DNA from: an uncultured Actinoplanes sp.
Lineage (GTDB): Bacteria > Actinomycetota > Actinomycetes > Mycobacteriales > Micromonosporaceae
DNA: 33,124 nt
Reading direction: 5' to 3'
Assembly (NCBI RefSeq): GCF_934643405.1
Contig: NZ_CAKUCL010000057.1
Location: forward strand, 1 to 33,124
Positions within the stretch are counted from its first letter, which is position 1. Each line of letters starts with the position of its first letter. Made by a program: the position numbers and the translations under genes. The notes below the pieces were generated by a model that ran no database searches, was not told the DNA's origin, and saw only the letters and a program-made list of their open reading frames with translations. Of the stretch, positions 14,789 through 22,728 are shown piece after piece.

Positions 14789-15784
14789 ATGATTCGGTTC
14801 GGCTACAAGGCATCGGCGGAACAGTTCCCGCCGGCAGAGTTGCTCGGGTACGGCGTACAGGCCGAGCAGCTGGGTTTCGACTCCGTCTTCGTCAGCGATC
14901 ACTTCCAGCCGTGGCGGCACGACGACGGCCACGCCCCCGCCGCCCTGCCGTGGCTGGGCGCCCTCGCCGCCCGCACCGAGCGGATCATGATCGGTACGAG
15001 CGTGCTCACCCCCACGTTCCGGTACCACCCCGCCGTGATCGCCCAGGCGTTCGCGACCCTCGGCATGCTCGCCCCCGGCCGCATCGTGCTCGGCGTCGGC
15101 TCGGGCGAGTCGCTCAACGAGGTGCCGCTGGGCCTGGACTGGCCGGACGGCAAGGAGCGGTTCGCCCGCCTCAAGGAGTCGGTCCAGCTGATCAAGCAGC
15201 TCTGGACCGAGGACCGGGTCTCGTTCGACGGCCAGTTCTACCGCACCGAGCTCGCCACGATCTACGACAAGCCGGAGCAGCCGGTGCCGATCTACATCGG
15301 AGCGTCGGGTCCGGCGGCGACGCGGCTGGCCGGCCGGATCGCCGACGGGTTCATCACGACCAGCGGCAAGGGCCGTTCCCTCTACACCGACACCCTTCTC
15401 CCGGCCGTGCGCGAGGGTGCCGAGAAGGCCGGCCGCGCGCTCGACGACCTGGACCTGATGATCGAGGTCAAGGTCTCCTTCGACGACGACATGGACAAGG
15501 CGTTGAGCGACACCCAGTACTGGGGTGCGCTGGCCCTGTCGCCGGAGGAGAAGACCGGGGTCGAGGACCCCATCGAGATGCAGCGCCGGGCGGACGCGTT
15601 GCCGGTGGAGCGGACCGCGACCCGCTGGATCTGCTCGTCCGACCCGGACGACCACGTGACCCGGGTCAGCGAGTACCTGGACATGGGCTTCAAGCACCTG
15701 GTGTTCCACGCGCCGGGACCGGACCAGTCCCGCTTCCTCGAGACGTACGCCGAGCGGATCCTCCCGATGCTGCGGAATCGCTGA
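14789..15784 (+). CDS. fgd: F420-dependent glucose-6-phosphate dehydrogenase
   Basis: Oxidises glucose-6-phosphate to 6-phosphogluconolactone while reducing coenzyme F420, and so supplies F420H2 to other enzymes. The 331-residue protein follows mycobacterial Fgd1 along its whole length: GYKASAEQF at the start, SDHFQPWRH (Asp37, His38, Trp42 near F420), GTSVLTPTFRYHPAVIAQAFAT, GVGSGESLNE (Glu107, the proposed catalytic acid), TSGKG (Lys194, phosphate-binding), DPIEMQRRADALP and LVFHAPGPDQ near the end. It starts at ATG 14789 after AGGG, ten bases beyond the stop of the sigma-GH128 fusion, so the two are probably co-transcribed even though no biochemical link is obvious. It converges on the GT2-like gene with only five bases between stops. 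Confidence 0.95.
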   Translation: MIRFGYKASAEQFPPAELLGYGVQAEQLGFDSVFVSDHFQPWRHDDGHAPAALPWLGALAARTERIMIGTSVLTPTFRYHPAVIAQAFATLGMLAPGRIVLGVGSGESLNEVPLGLDWPDGKERFARLKESVQLIKQLWTEDRVSFDGQFYRTELATIYDKPEQPVPIYIGASGPAATRLAGRIADGFITTSGKGRSLYTDTLLPAVREGAEKAGRALDDLDLMIEVKVSFDDDMDKALSDTQYWGALALSPEEKTGVEDPIEMQRRADALPVERTATRWICSSDPDDHVTRVSEYLDMGFKHLVFHAPGPDQSRFLETYAERILPMLRNR

Positions 15785-15789
15785 CCCGC

Positions 15790-16632
15790 TCAGCGACCCC
15801 GGGGCCGGTCCGGGCGACCCTCGCCGTTGATCACCCGGAGGTCGGGGCGGGGCTGGGCGTAGAGCTCCAGCCGGCGGCGGCTGGTGCCCACCTCCCGGCG
15901 CGGCGCCGGAGCCGGAGCAGGTGGCGGCGGCGTGCCCACCTCCCGGCGCGGCGCCGGGGCCGGGACCGGGCCAGGCGGCAGCGGCGGCGGAAGATGGACG
16001 ACGGGGGCCACGCCGGCGTCCGGCGCCGCGGCCGGACGGGCGGCGAGCGACGGGCGGTGACGGCCCGGGGACCAGATCGGGTCGCCGGCCGCCCGGCGAT
16101 CCGCGGCGGCCCAGTCGGGCCGGGTCGGATCCACCGTCGACCGTGTCCCGCGCGGAATCTCGGTGACGGTCAGGCCGCTGGTGGCCGCCACGCGCCGGAG
16201 GTCACCGGCGCACCGGGCCACGTGCGGGAGCGCGGCCCGGCGGAAGGCCACGCAGCCGGGGTCCGGGTCAGTGCGCCGGAGGCGATTCAGCAGCCGGCGC
16301 CGGCGGGAGGCGGAGCCGACGGCGATGTCGGCGCCGGCCAGCAGGGCGGAGATGTACCGCGGGATCTCGGCGGGGTCGGCCGAACCGTCGCCGGGGAACG
16401 TCACCACGAAGTGTCCCGTGGTCGCGGCTATTCCGGTGGCCAGCGGGTCGCGCGAGCCGGTGGGACGGATCAGCAGCAGGTCGGGACGGGCCGTGCAGAC
16501 GAACGGCGCGGACGTCACCACGACGACCTCGGCGACGGAACGTGGAATCGCCCGCAGGATGTGTGGCAGAGCCGACGGATCCCGGGCGGTTATCACGACG
16601 CTCACCGAGGGCAAGGATGGGGAAGGAAGCAT
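15790..16632 (-). CDS. GT2-like glycosyltransferase domain with proline-rich C-terminal tail
   Basis: A 280-residue protein whose first 165 residues resemble a small family 2 (GT-A) glycosyltransferase: SVSVVITARDPSALPHILRAIP (11-30), VVVVTSAP, and FPGDGSADPAEI (79-90) holding the nucleotide-sugar/metal acidic motif, here GDGSAD with Asp82 and Asp86. The usual downstream catalytic region is shortened, and no membrane helix is seen. From about residue 170 the protein turns Pro/Arg-rich and contains PAPAPRREVGT twice near 233-261, a disordered tail. AGAGGAG lies seven bases before the ATG at 16632. It could be an active polyprenyl-phosphate or small-molecule glycosyltransferase or a degenerate homologue; substrate unknown. 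It is divergent from the next oxidoreductase gene. Confidence 0.7.
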   Translation of the reverse strand: MLPSPSLPSVSVVITARDPSALPHILRAIPRSVAEVVVVTSAPFVCTARPDLLLIRPTGSRDPLATGIAATTGHFVVTFPGDGSADPAEIPRYISALLAGADIAVGSASRRRRLLNRLRRTDPDPGCVAFRRAALPHVARCAGDLRRVAATSGLTVTEIPRGTRSTVDPTRPDWAAADRRAAGDPIWSPGRHRPSLAARPAAAPDAGVAPVVHLPPPLPPGPVPAPAPRREVGTPPPPAPAPAPRREVGTSRRRLELYAQPRPDLRVINGEGRPDRPRGR

Positions 16633-16788
16633 GGCGGTGCTCCTCTGGCTGGATGCTGATCAAGGAAGCTACCGGCCGCCGGGCGCGTCGCGGCTCGGCG
16701 GAACGGTGGAGTACGGCCACCTCAGTGGCCCTTTCGGGGCACGAGGGCGGACCGGCGAACAGGGCGGGAGCCCGGAAGGAGCCCGGTT

Positions 16789-17661
16789 GTGAGACTTGGC
16801 CTGCACATCGCCGACTTCACCTGGCCGGAAGGGCCGTCGCGGCTGGGCCCGGTGCTGGCGGACATCGCGTCCAGCGCCGATCAGGCCGGCTTCGAGCGCA
16901 TCAGCGTGATGGATCACGTATGGCAGATCCGGGGACTGGGTCCGCCGGAGCACGAGATGCTCGAGGCGTACACGACCCTGGGCTTCCTCGCCGCGCACAC
17001 CCGCACCGCGAAGCTGCTGACCCTGGTCACCGGCGTGACGTACCGCGACCCGGGGCTCCTCGCGAAGATCGTGACGACGCTCGACGTGCTGTCCGGCGGC
17101 CGGGCCGTGCTGGGCATCGGCGCCGCGTGGAACGAGGAGGAGTCGGCCGGGCTCGGGCTGTTCTTCCCGTCGACCGCGGAGCGGTTCGAGCGGCTCGAGG
17201 AGACCCTGCGGATCTGCCGGCAGATGTTCGACGGCGACGACAGCGCGTTCGAGGGCAAGCATTACCGCCTGAGCCGCCCGCTGAACTCGCCGGCGCCGCT
17301 GAGCCGGCCGAGACTGCCGATCCTGGTCGGTGGCAGCGGGGAGAAGAAGACGCTGCGGCTGGTCGCGCAGTACGCGGACGCGTGCAACCTCTTCCTGAAC
17401 GACGAGGTGCAGCACAAGCTCGACGTGCTCAAGCGGCACTGCGAGGACGTCGGCCGCGACTACGACGAGATCGAGAAGACCGTGGTGTACCGGTTCGACC
17501 TCGGCGAGAAGGGCGAGCGGGTCGGTCAGATCATCGAGGACCTGCGCGGACTGGCCGCCCTCGGCTTCAGCGTCGCGCACGGCGGCCTGAGCAACCCCTG
17601 GGACACCCGGCAGTACGAGATCTTCGCCACGGAGATCATTCCCGCGGCCGAGGCGCTGTGA
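16789..17661 (+). CDS. Luciferase-like (LLM class) F420-dependent oxidoreductase
   Basis: TIM-barrel oxidoreductase of the bacterial luciferase family, 290 residues, probably F420-dependent; substrate unknown. Seen motifs are MRLGLHIADFTWP, SVMDHVWQI (40-48, cofactor ring region), LLTLVTGVTYRDPGLLAKIVTTLDVLSGGRAVLGIGAAWNEEE in shortened form at about 78-118, RFERLEETL, LPILVGGSGEKKTLRLVAQYADACN and the C-terminal ALGFSVAHGG. It starts with GTG at 16789; AAGGAG lies seven bases upstream. Its TGA overlaps the GTG of the HAD phosphatase gene by four bases, which implies translational coupling and a shared pathway. No regulator is adjacent. Confidence 0.88.
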   Translation: MRLGLHIADFTWPEGPSRLGPVLADIASSADQAGFERISVMDHVWQIRGLGPPEHEMLEAYTTLGFLAAHTRTAKLLTLVTGVTYRDPGLLAKIVTTLDVLSGGRAVLGIGAAWNEEESAGLGLFFPSTAERFERLEETLRICRQMFDGDDSAFEGKHYRLSRPLNSPAPLSRPRLPILVGGSGEKKTLRLVAQYADACNLFLNDEVQHKLDVLKRHCEDVGRDYDEIEKTVVYRFDLGEKGERVGQIIEDLRGLAALGFSVAHGGLSNPWDTRQYEIFATEIIPAAEAL

Positions 17662-18344
17662 GCGGGATCGAGGCCGTCGTCTTCGACCTGGACGGCGTGA
17701 TCATCGACAGCGAGGAGGTCTGGGAGGAGGTCCGCCGGGGGTACGTGGCCGAGTACGGCCGCGAGTTCCTGCCGGACACCCAGGACCGGATGATGGGCAT
17801 GAGCACCGGGGAATGGTCACGCCATCTGGCGGAAGAGGTCGGAGTTCCCCGTACGCCGTCGCAGGTCGCCGATGATGTGCTGGCCCGCATGGCCGGCCGT
17901 TACCGGGCCGATCTCCCGCTGATCCCCGGCTCGGTCGACGCCGTACGCCGGCTCGGCGCCCGTTTCACCCTGGGCCTGGCCAGCTCGTCGGCCCGCATCC
18001 TGATCGACCAGGTGCTGCGGACCGCGGGCCTGACCGACGCGTTCGCGGTGACCCTCTCGACCGAGGAGGTGCCCCGCGGCAAGCCCGCGCCGGACGTCTA
18101 TCTGGCCGCCGCCGAGAAGCTGGGCCTGTCCCCGCGGTCGTGCGCGGCGGTCGAGGACTCCAGCAACGGTCTGCGCTCGGCGGCGGCGGCCGGCATGGCG
18201 GTGGTCGCCGTCCCGCACGGCGTCTACCCGCCCGCCGCGGACGCCCTCGCCAAGGCGAGCCTGGTGATCACGTCGCTGGCCGAGTTGTCCGTCGAGGCGG
18301 TGGCGGGCCTGGCCGGGGCGAAGGGGCCGGATCAGGCGGAGTAG
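17658..18344 (+). CDS. HAD superfamily hydrolase (beta-phosphoglucomutase/phosphatase-like)
   Basis: Cytoplasmic HAD phosphatase or phosphomutase of 228 residues. Motif I is FDLDGVIIDSE with Asp10 as nucleophile and Asp12 as acid/base, the helical cap follows at about 18-85, motif II is LASSSA near 111-116, the motif III lysine is in RGKPAPD, and motif IV is VEDSSNG. This is the subfamily IA pattern of beta-phosphoglucomutase and sugar-phosphate phosphatases; the true substrate cannot be read off. It starts with GTG at 17658 inside the end of the oxidoreductase gene (GTGA overlap). The last 13 bases overlap the end of the FAD monooxygenase gene on the other strand. Confidence 0.9.
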   Translation: MSGIEAVVFDLDGVIIDSEEVWEEVRRGYVAEYGREFLPDTQDRMMGMSTGEWSRHLAEEVGVPRTPSQVADDVLARMAGRYRADLPLIPGSVDAVRRLGARFTLGLASSSARILIDQVLRTAGLTDAFAVTLSTEEVPRGKPAPDVYLAAAEKLGLSPRSCAAVEDSSNGLRSAAAAGMAVVAVPHGVYPPAADALAKASLVITSLAELSVEAVAGLAGAKGPDQAE

Positions 18345-19498
18345 TCGGGCAACGCGACCGCGGTCGACCGGTCGGCCGCGATCTTGAAGGTCAGCCGGAT
18401 GAACCAGTCCTGATTGTTGAACCAGTTCCGCATCCGGATGCCCCGGGCGGTCCGGGGCGCCAGGAACCGCCCGGTGGTGTCGCCACCCTTCTGCGTGCCC
18501 CGGGCGAACCGCGCGATTCGCCGCTCGTAGCGCTCGAAGGCCGGCCGGTGGTCGCCGTGAGCGGCGGCGAGCTCCCCGGCCAGCACGTACGCCGAGACGA
18601 TCGCGGTCCCGCTGCCCTGGCCGCCGATGGTGGCCCCGCACGCCGCATCCCCGGCCAGCGCGACCCGCCCGGACGACCAGACCGGGTCGTCCACCCGGCA
18701 GATCTGGTCGAAGTACACGTCCGGCGCGGTGTCCAGCACCTCCAGCAGCCGGGGCGCCAGCCAGCCCATCGCGCCGAAGACCGACCGCAGGATCGCCTTC
18801 TGCTGCGCGAGGTCGTGCCGGTCGTAGCGCAACGGCGGCGACGCGAACGCGGCGAACACCCGCGCCCGCGCCGGATCCCGATGGTCGCCGCCCACGCTGA
18901 TCATCCGGCCGGGCGTGTTGTGCAGCAGCATGTCGCGGCCCAGCCCCCACTCGTTGGGCACGTCCCAGCCGGCCACGTAGTACCCGAGGTGCTTGACGAA
19001 CCGCTCGTCCGGCCCGAAGGTCAGGCCGCGGACCCGGGAGTGCACCCCGTCGGCCCCGACCACCAGGTCGAACGTGCGTTGCCGGCCGCTGGCGAAGGTG
19101 ACCTCCACGCCGTCCGCCGTCTGCCGCAGCGTGCCGATGCTGTCGCCGAAGAGGTACTCGGTGTGGCCGGCGCCCGCCTCGCACAGGACCCGGGCCAGGT
19201 CACCGCGCAGCACCTCGAGGTCGCCGCCGGCCAGCCCGGCCGGCCACTCCATCAGCTTCTCGCCGCGGGCGTCGACGAACCGCATCGCGGTGCCGCCGGT
19301 CTGCACCCTTCGCAGCTCGTCCAGGACGCCCATCTTCTCCAGCACGCCCAGGTGCAGCGGGCCGCGGAAGTCGACCGCGGCGCCGCCGGTGCGCACCGAC
19401 GGGGCGATCTCCACGATCGTCGGCCGGAAACCGAAGCGGCCCAGCCAGTACGCCAGCGCCGGCCCCGCGATGCTCGCTCCCGAGATCAACACGTCCAT
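18332..19498 (-). CDS. FAD-dependent monooxygenase (group A, PHBH fold)
   Basis: Flavin monooxygenase of 388 residues, the type that hydroxylates aromatic or polyketide substrates using NAD(P)H. The N-terminal Rossmann motif is ISGASIAGPALA (GxSxxG form at 7-12), the middle DG motif is VVGADGVHSRVR near 148-159, and the GD motif is RVALAGDAA near 279-287, followed by GQGSGTAIVSAYVLA. This order is diagnostic of class A flavoprotein hydroxylases, many of which confer antibiotic inactivation or catabolic steps. GGGGAG lies six bases before the ATG at 19498. It is divergent from a TetR regulator across 76 bases carrying an operator-like palindrome, so it is the probable target of that regulator. 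Confidence 0.92.
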   Translation of the reverse strand: MDVLISGASIAGPALAYWLGRFGFRPTIVEIAPSVRTGGAAVDFRGPLHLGVLEKMGVLDELRRVQTGGTAMRFVDARGEKLMEWPAGLAGGDLEVLRGDLARVLCEAGAGHTEYLFGDSIGTLRQTADGVEVTFASGRQRTFDLVVGADGVHSRVRGLTFGPDERFVKHLGYYVAGWDVPNEWGLGRDMLLHNTPGRMISVGGDHRDPARARVFAAFASPPLRYDRHDLAQQKAILRSVFGAMGWLAPRLLEVLDTAPDVYFDQICRVDDPVWSSGRVALAGDAACGATIGGQGSGTAIVSAYVLAGELAAAHGDHRPAFERYERRIARFARGTQKGGDTTGRFLAPRTARGIRMRNWFNNQDWFIRLTFKIAADRSTAVALPDYSA

Positions 19499-19510
19499 GT
19501 CCCGCTCCCC

Positions 19511-19560
19511 AAACTGTGTCCACCGGACTCAATTATTTCTGTGTACGGTAGACACGGTTT
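19511..19560. promoter_or_regulatory. Operator-like inverted repeats between the monooxygenase and TetR genes
   Basis: AAACTGTGTC (19511-19520) and GACACGGTTT (19551-19560) are a 10-bp inverted repeat with one mismatch. Inside, TGTGTACGGTAGACACG (19540-19556) is itself an imperfect palindrome with GTGT/ACAC arms. The site covers most of the short divergent intergenic region and is AT-richer than its surroundings, as expected for overlapping promoters under TetR control. Confidence 0.6.
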
Positions 19561-19574
19561 AAGGGAGGCGCAAG

Positions 19575-20321
19575 ATGACGGCCGAGTTCCTGTGGCGCGA
19601 ACGGTCCCGGCCCACGCGCGGGCCCAAGCCGGCCCTGACGCTGGACCAGATCACCGACGCGGCGATCGCGGTCGCCGACGCCGAGGGACTGGCCACCGTC
19701 TCGATGCAGCGGGTGGCGGCCGAGCTCGGCTACACGAAGATGTCTCTTTATCGGTATCTGCCGGGTAAGTCCGAGCTGGTCGCGGCAATGGTGGAGCGGG
19801 CCGTGGGAGAGCCGCCGAAGCTCGCGGGCCAAGGCGCGGCGGGGGCGGGCGAGGGTGCGGCGGGCGAAGGGACGGCGGCGGGAGCCGGCGAGGGCTGCGG
19901 TGGCTGGCGGGCCGCACTGACCGAGTGGGCCGAGCAGCTGTTGCGGCGGATGGCCGGCCGCGCCTGGGTGCTGGAGGCCACGGCTGCCGGCGGCCGCCCG
20001 GTCGGGCCGAACGAGGTCGCCTGGATGGAAGCCGCGCTGACCGCCCTGCCCGCGGGCCTGACCGGCGCCGAACGCATGGACGCGGTGGCCACCCTCGCCG
20101 GGCACGTCCGGATGATCGCCGGCCAGGCGACCACCCCGGAGAGCGAGTTCACCGCCGCGATCGGCCTGGTTCTGCGCGAGCACGCCGACCGGTTCCCGGC
20201 CGTCGCGGCCGCCGTCGGGGAGGCCGCCGCCGAGGGCCGCGCCGACGAGGCGTTTCACTTCGGACTGGCTCGGTTCCTCGACGGCCTGGAGGCGTATGTG
20301 TGGCGTGCGCGACCTCGCTGA
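19575..20321 (+). CDS. TetR/AcrR family transcriptional regulator with Gly/Ala-rich insert
   Basis: TetR-type one-component regulator of 248 residues. The DNA-binding domain is at about 22-70: LTLDQITDAAIAVADAEGLATVSMQRVAAELGYTKMSLYRYL in shortened form, with the recognition helix near 52-61, then PGKSELVAAMVE. The ligand domain is residues 111-248 and resembles the C-terminal domain found in TetR proteins beside antibiotic and flavin enzymes. Residues 84-110 are a Gly/Ala/Glu low-complexity insert (GQGAAGAGEGAAGEGTAAGAG) not expected in the family, perhaps from GC-rich slippage. GGGAGG stands six bases before the ATG at 19575. It probably represses itself and the divergent monooxygenase through the palindrome at 19511-19560. 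Confidence 0.9.
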   Translation: MTAEFLWRERSRPTRGPKPALTLDQITDAAIAVADAEGLATVSMQRVAAELGYTKMSLYRYLPGKSELVAAMVERAVGEPPKLAGQGAAGAGEGAAGEGTAAGAGEGCGGWRAALTEWAEQLLRRMAGRAWVLEATAAGGRPVGPNEVAWMEAALTALPAGLTGAERMDAVATLAGHVRMIAGQATTPESEFTAAIGLVLREHADRFPAVAAAVGEAAAEGRADEAFHFGLARFLDGLEAYVWRARPR

Positions 20322-20332
20322 GGTGTGCGTGT

Positions 20333-20347
20333 GTGAAATTGATTCAC
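20333..20347. promoter_or_regulatory. Small palindrome upstream of the symporter gene
   Basis: GTGAAATTGATTCAC has 5-bp inverted arms (GTGAA/TTCAC) around five bases and lies 43 bases before the symporter start. It vaguely recalls CRP-family sites (TGTGA...TCAC) but the spacer is one base too long. It may be an operator; unproven. Confidence 0.3.
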
Positions 20348-20389
20348 CCCGGGTAGTAGCCGCCGCGACTACGCCCCTGGGAGGTGCCT

Positions 20390-22066
20390 GTGGAGGTACT
20401 GGCAGCAGCGAGTGAGCTACGGCTCGATCTGGATGTTTTCGACTACCTGATCCTCATCCTGTATTTCGGCACCGTCCTGGGCGTCGGCTTCGCGGCTCGA
20501 AGAGCGATCAAGACCAGTGCCGACTTCTTCCTCTCCGGCCGCTCGCTGCCCGCCTGGGTCACCGGCCTCGCCTTCATCTCGGCGAACCTGGGTGCCTTGG
20601 AGATCCTCGGCATGGCGGCCAACGGCGCGCAGTACGGCATCCTGACCGTGCACTACTACTGGGTCGGCGCGGTCCCGGCCATGGTCTTCCTCGGCATCGT
20701 GATGATGCCCTTCTACTACGGCTCGAAGGTGCACAGCGTCCCGGAGTTCCTGCGGCGCCGGTTCAACAACTCGACGCACCTGTTCAACGCGGTCACCTTC
20801 GCGATCGCCCAGGTGCTGATCGCGGGCGTGAACCTGTTCGCGCTGGCGCTGATCCTGCAGGCCCTGCTCGGCTGGCCGATGTGGGTCTCGATCGTGGTGG
20901 GCGCCGCCATCGTGCTGGTCTACATCAGCCTCGGCGGCCTCTCCTCGGCGATCTACAACGAGGTGCTGCAGTTCTTCGTGATCCTGGCCGGCCTCATCCC
21001 GATCACCATCGTCGGCCTGGTCAAGGTCGGCGGCATCAACGGCCTGTTCGACAAGGTGCGCGACAGCAAGCTCGGCGACGCCGCGTTGCACGCCTGGTCG
21101 AACACCGGCTCCTCGGGCGACAACCCGCTGGGCGCCAACTGGTTCGGCATCATCTTCGGTCTCGGCTTCGTGCTCTCGTTCGGGTACTGGACGACCAACT
21201 TCGCGGAAGTGCAGCGGGCCCTCTCGGCCAAGGACATGAGCGCAGCACGCCGTACGCCGATCATCGGCGCCTTCCCGAAGCTGCTGATCCCGGCGATCAC
21301 CGTGATCCCCGGCCTCATCGCGGTCGTGACCTTCACCCAGCTCGGCGCGCAGTCGGGCGCCTTCACGTACAACAACGCGATCCCGCTGCTGATGCGCGAT
21401 CTGCTGCCGAACGGCGTGCTCGGCGTCGCGGTCACCGGTCTGCTGGCGTCGTTCATGGCGGGCATGGCGGCGAACGTGAGCGGTTTCAACACGGTTTTCA
21501 CGTACGACATCTGGCAGGCCTACATCCGCAAGGGCCGCAGCGACGAGTACTACATCCGGGTGGGCCGGATCGCGACGCTGGTCGGCGTGATCGTCGGCAT
21601 CGGCACCGCCTTCATCGCGGCCGGGTACAACAACATCCAGAACTACATCCAGGCGTTGTTCTCGCTGTTCAACGCGCCGCTGTTCGCCACGTTCATCGTC
21701 GGCATGTTCTGGAAGCGGATGTCCGCCGCGGCCGGCTTCTGGTCGCTGTTCCTGGGCTTCCTCGCCTCGTTCCTGCTCTGGATCCTCTACCTGGCCGACG
21801 TGATCCACTTCAACTCGGACCTGGACGAGAGCTTCTGGGGTGCGGGCACGGCGTTCGTCGTCGCGGTCGTGGTGGCGGCCGTGGTCACGATGTTCACGCC
21901 GGCGAAGCCGGAGCACGAGCTGCGCGGCCTGGTCTACGGGTTGGCCGGCGGCAGCACGTCGACCGAGGTGATCGTCGCGGGCGAGCGGGTCTGGTGGCGC
22001 AACCCGGTGCTGCTGGGGGCCATCGCGGTCGGGCTGGCCATCCTGTTCTACATCCCGGTCTGGTAA
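20390..22066 (+). CDS. Sodium:solute symporter (SSS/SLC5 family)
   Basis: Cytoplasmic-membrane transporter of 558 residues that couples solute uptake to sodium, of the SglT-like branch. About 13-14 hydrophobic segments run from DYLILILYFGTVLGVGFAARR near the N-terminus to LLGAIAVGLAILFYIPVW at the C-terminus. Family hallmarks are SGRSLPAWVTGLAFISANLGA-type TM2 with an unwound sodium-site region, SVPEFLRRRFN, GGLSSAIYNEVLQFF and the ASFMAGMAANVSGFNTVF segment. The substrate could be a sugar or related compound. GTG at 20390 is chosen because GGGAGG ends five bases upstream; GTG 20384 overlaps that signal. It is followed nine bases later by a small membrane protein, probably a partner. Confidence 0.93.
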   Translation: MEVLAAASELRLDLDVFDYLILILYFGTVLGVGFAARRAIKTSADFFLSGRSLPAWVTGLAFISANLGALEILGMAANGAQYGILTVHYYWVGAVPAMVFLGIVMMPFYYGSKVHSVPEFLRRRFNNSTHLFNAVTFAIAQVLIAGVNLFALALILQALLGWPMWVSIVVGAAIVLVYISLGGLSSAIYNEVLQFFVILAGLIPITIVGLVKVGGINGLFDKVRDSKLGDAALHAWSNTGSSGDNPLGANWFGIIFGLGFVLSFGYWTTNFAEVQRALSAKDMSAARRTPIIGAFPKLLIPAITVIPGLIAVVTFTQLGAQSGAFTYNNAIPLLMRDLLPNGVLGVAVTGLLASFMAGMAANVSGFNTVFTYDIWQAYIRKGRSDEYYIRVGRIATLVGVIVGIGTAFIAAGYNNIQNYIQALFSLFNAPLFATFIVGMFWKRMSAAAGFWSLFLGFLASFLLWILYLADVIHFNSDLDESFWGAGTAFVVAVVVAAVVTMFTPAKPEHELRGLVYGLAGGSTSTEVIVAGERVWWRNPVLLGAIAVGLAILFYIPVW

Positions 22067-22075
22067 GGAGACGTC

Positions 22076-22366
22076 ATGGCTGAGCAGTCCGAAGGCGCCG
22101 CCGGCACCAAGCGCGCGGCCCGCCTCTTCGACGTGCGCCGGGTGATCGGCGGTCTCTTCGTCGTGTACGGCGTGATCGTCACCTTGCTCGGGATCTTCGA
22201 CAGCAAGGCGGAGATCGACAAGGCCGAGGGCGTACGGATCAACCTGTGGATGGGCATCGCGATGCTCGTCGTCGGGTTGCTGATGTTGCTCTGGCTGCGG
22301 CTGAACCCGCCGGAGACGCCGGCCGGGCCGGCCGACGAGGACGACGATCGCCCGCGGGTCGAGTGA
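22076..22366 (+). CDS. Small two-helix membrane protein, partner of the symporter
   Basis: A 96-residue membrane protein with hydrophobic helices at about 24-41 (IGGLFVVYGVIVTLLGIF) and 57-75 (LWMGIAMLVVGLLMLLWL), a basic N-terminus (KRAARLFDVRR) and an acidic tail (ADEDDDRP). The two-helix plan with a short charged outer loop, SKAEIDKAEG, is typical of small proteins encoded next to SSS symporters. AAGGAGA precedes the ATG at 22076 and only nine bases separate it from the symporter stop. A subunit or stability factor of the transporter is likely; that is inference from position and topology. Confidence 0.8.
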   Translation: MAEQSEGAAGTKRAARLFDVRRVIGGLFVVYGVIVTLLGIFDSKAEIDKAEGVRINLWMGIAMLVVGLLMLLWLRLNPPETPAGPADEDDDRPRVE

Positions 22367-22467
22367 GCGACGGCTGATGGTGGGGGCGGTGCCGGACCGG
22401 TGCGATCCGGTTGCACAGCTCCGGCATATGTTCCAGTGGAGGGTCTGACCTTCCGATACACAGGGAC

Positions 22468-22719
22468 ATGGAACCTGTCTCAGCCATCAGCTTCGCCACC
22501 AACGGGGGCAACCGGCCCGTCGGCTGGCAGCAGCAAGTCCGAGTCGACTACGTCGTGAACAAGGTGATGCAGACCCACCGAGGGCAATCCGAGGACCAGA
22601 TCGCCCAGGCCATCCACGACCAGCTCCGCGCCGTCGGCGTGGTGCCCAACGGCCGCCAGATAGCCCAGTACGCCTCGGCCATCTCTGCCCTGCCCGAGCT
22701 ACCGCCGAAGAAGCACTGA
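22468..22719 (+). CDS. Small protein of unknown function (83 aa)
   Basis: An 83-residue soluble protein I do not recognise. Residues 1-20 are polar (MEPVSAISFATNGGNRPVG); residues 20-70 look helical and are well composed for a folded domain (VRVDYVVNKVMQTHRGQSEDQIAQAI, then RAVGVVPNGRQIAQYASAIS in parts). The tail is Pro/Lys-rich. AGGGAC stands just upstream of the ATG at 22468, and the leader around 22410-22467 is less GC-rich than its surroundings. Codon use is like the neighbours. The helix-loop-helix ending in NGRQIAQYASAIS suggests a small regulatory or toxin/antitoxin-size protein, but nothing supports one role over another. Confidence 0.65.
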   Translation: MEPVSAISFATNGGNRPVGWQQQVRVDYVVNKVMQTHRGQSEDQIAQAIHDQLRAVGVVPNGRQIAQYASAISALPELPPKKH

Positions 22720-22728
22720 CCCCGCCTC

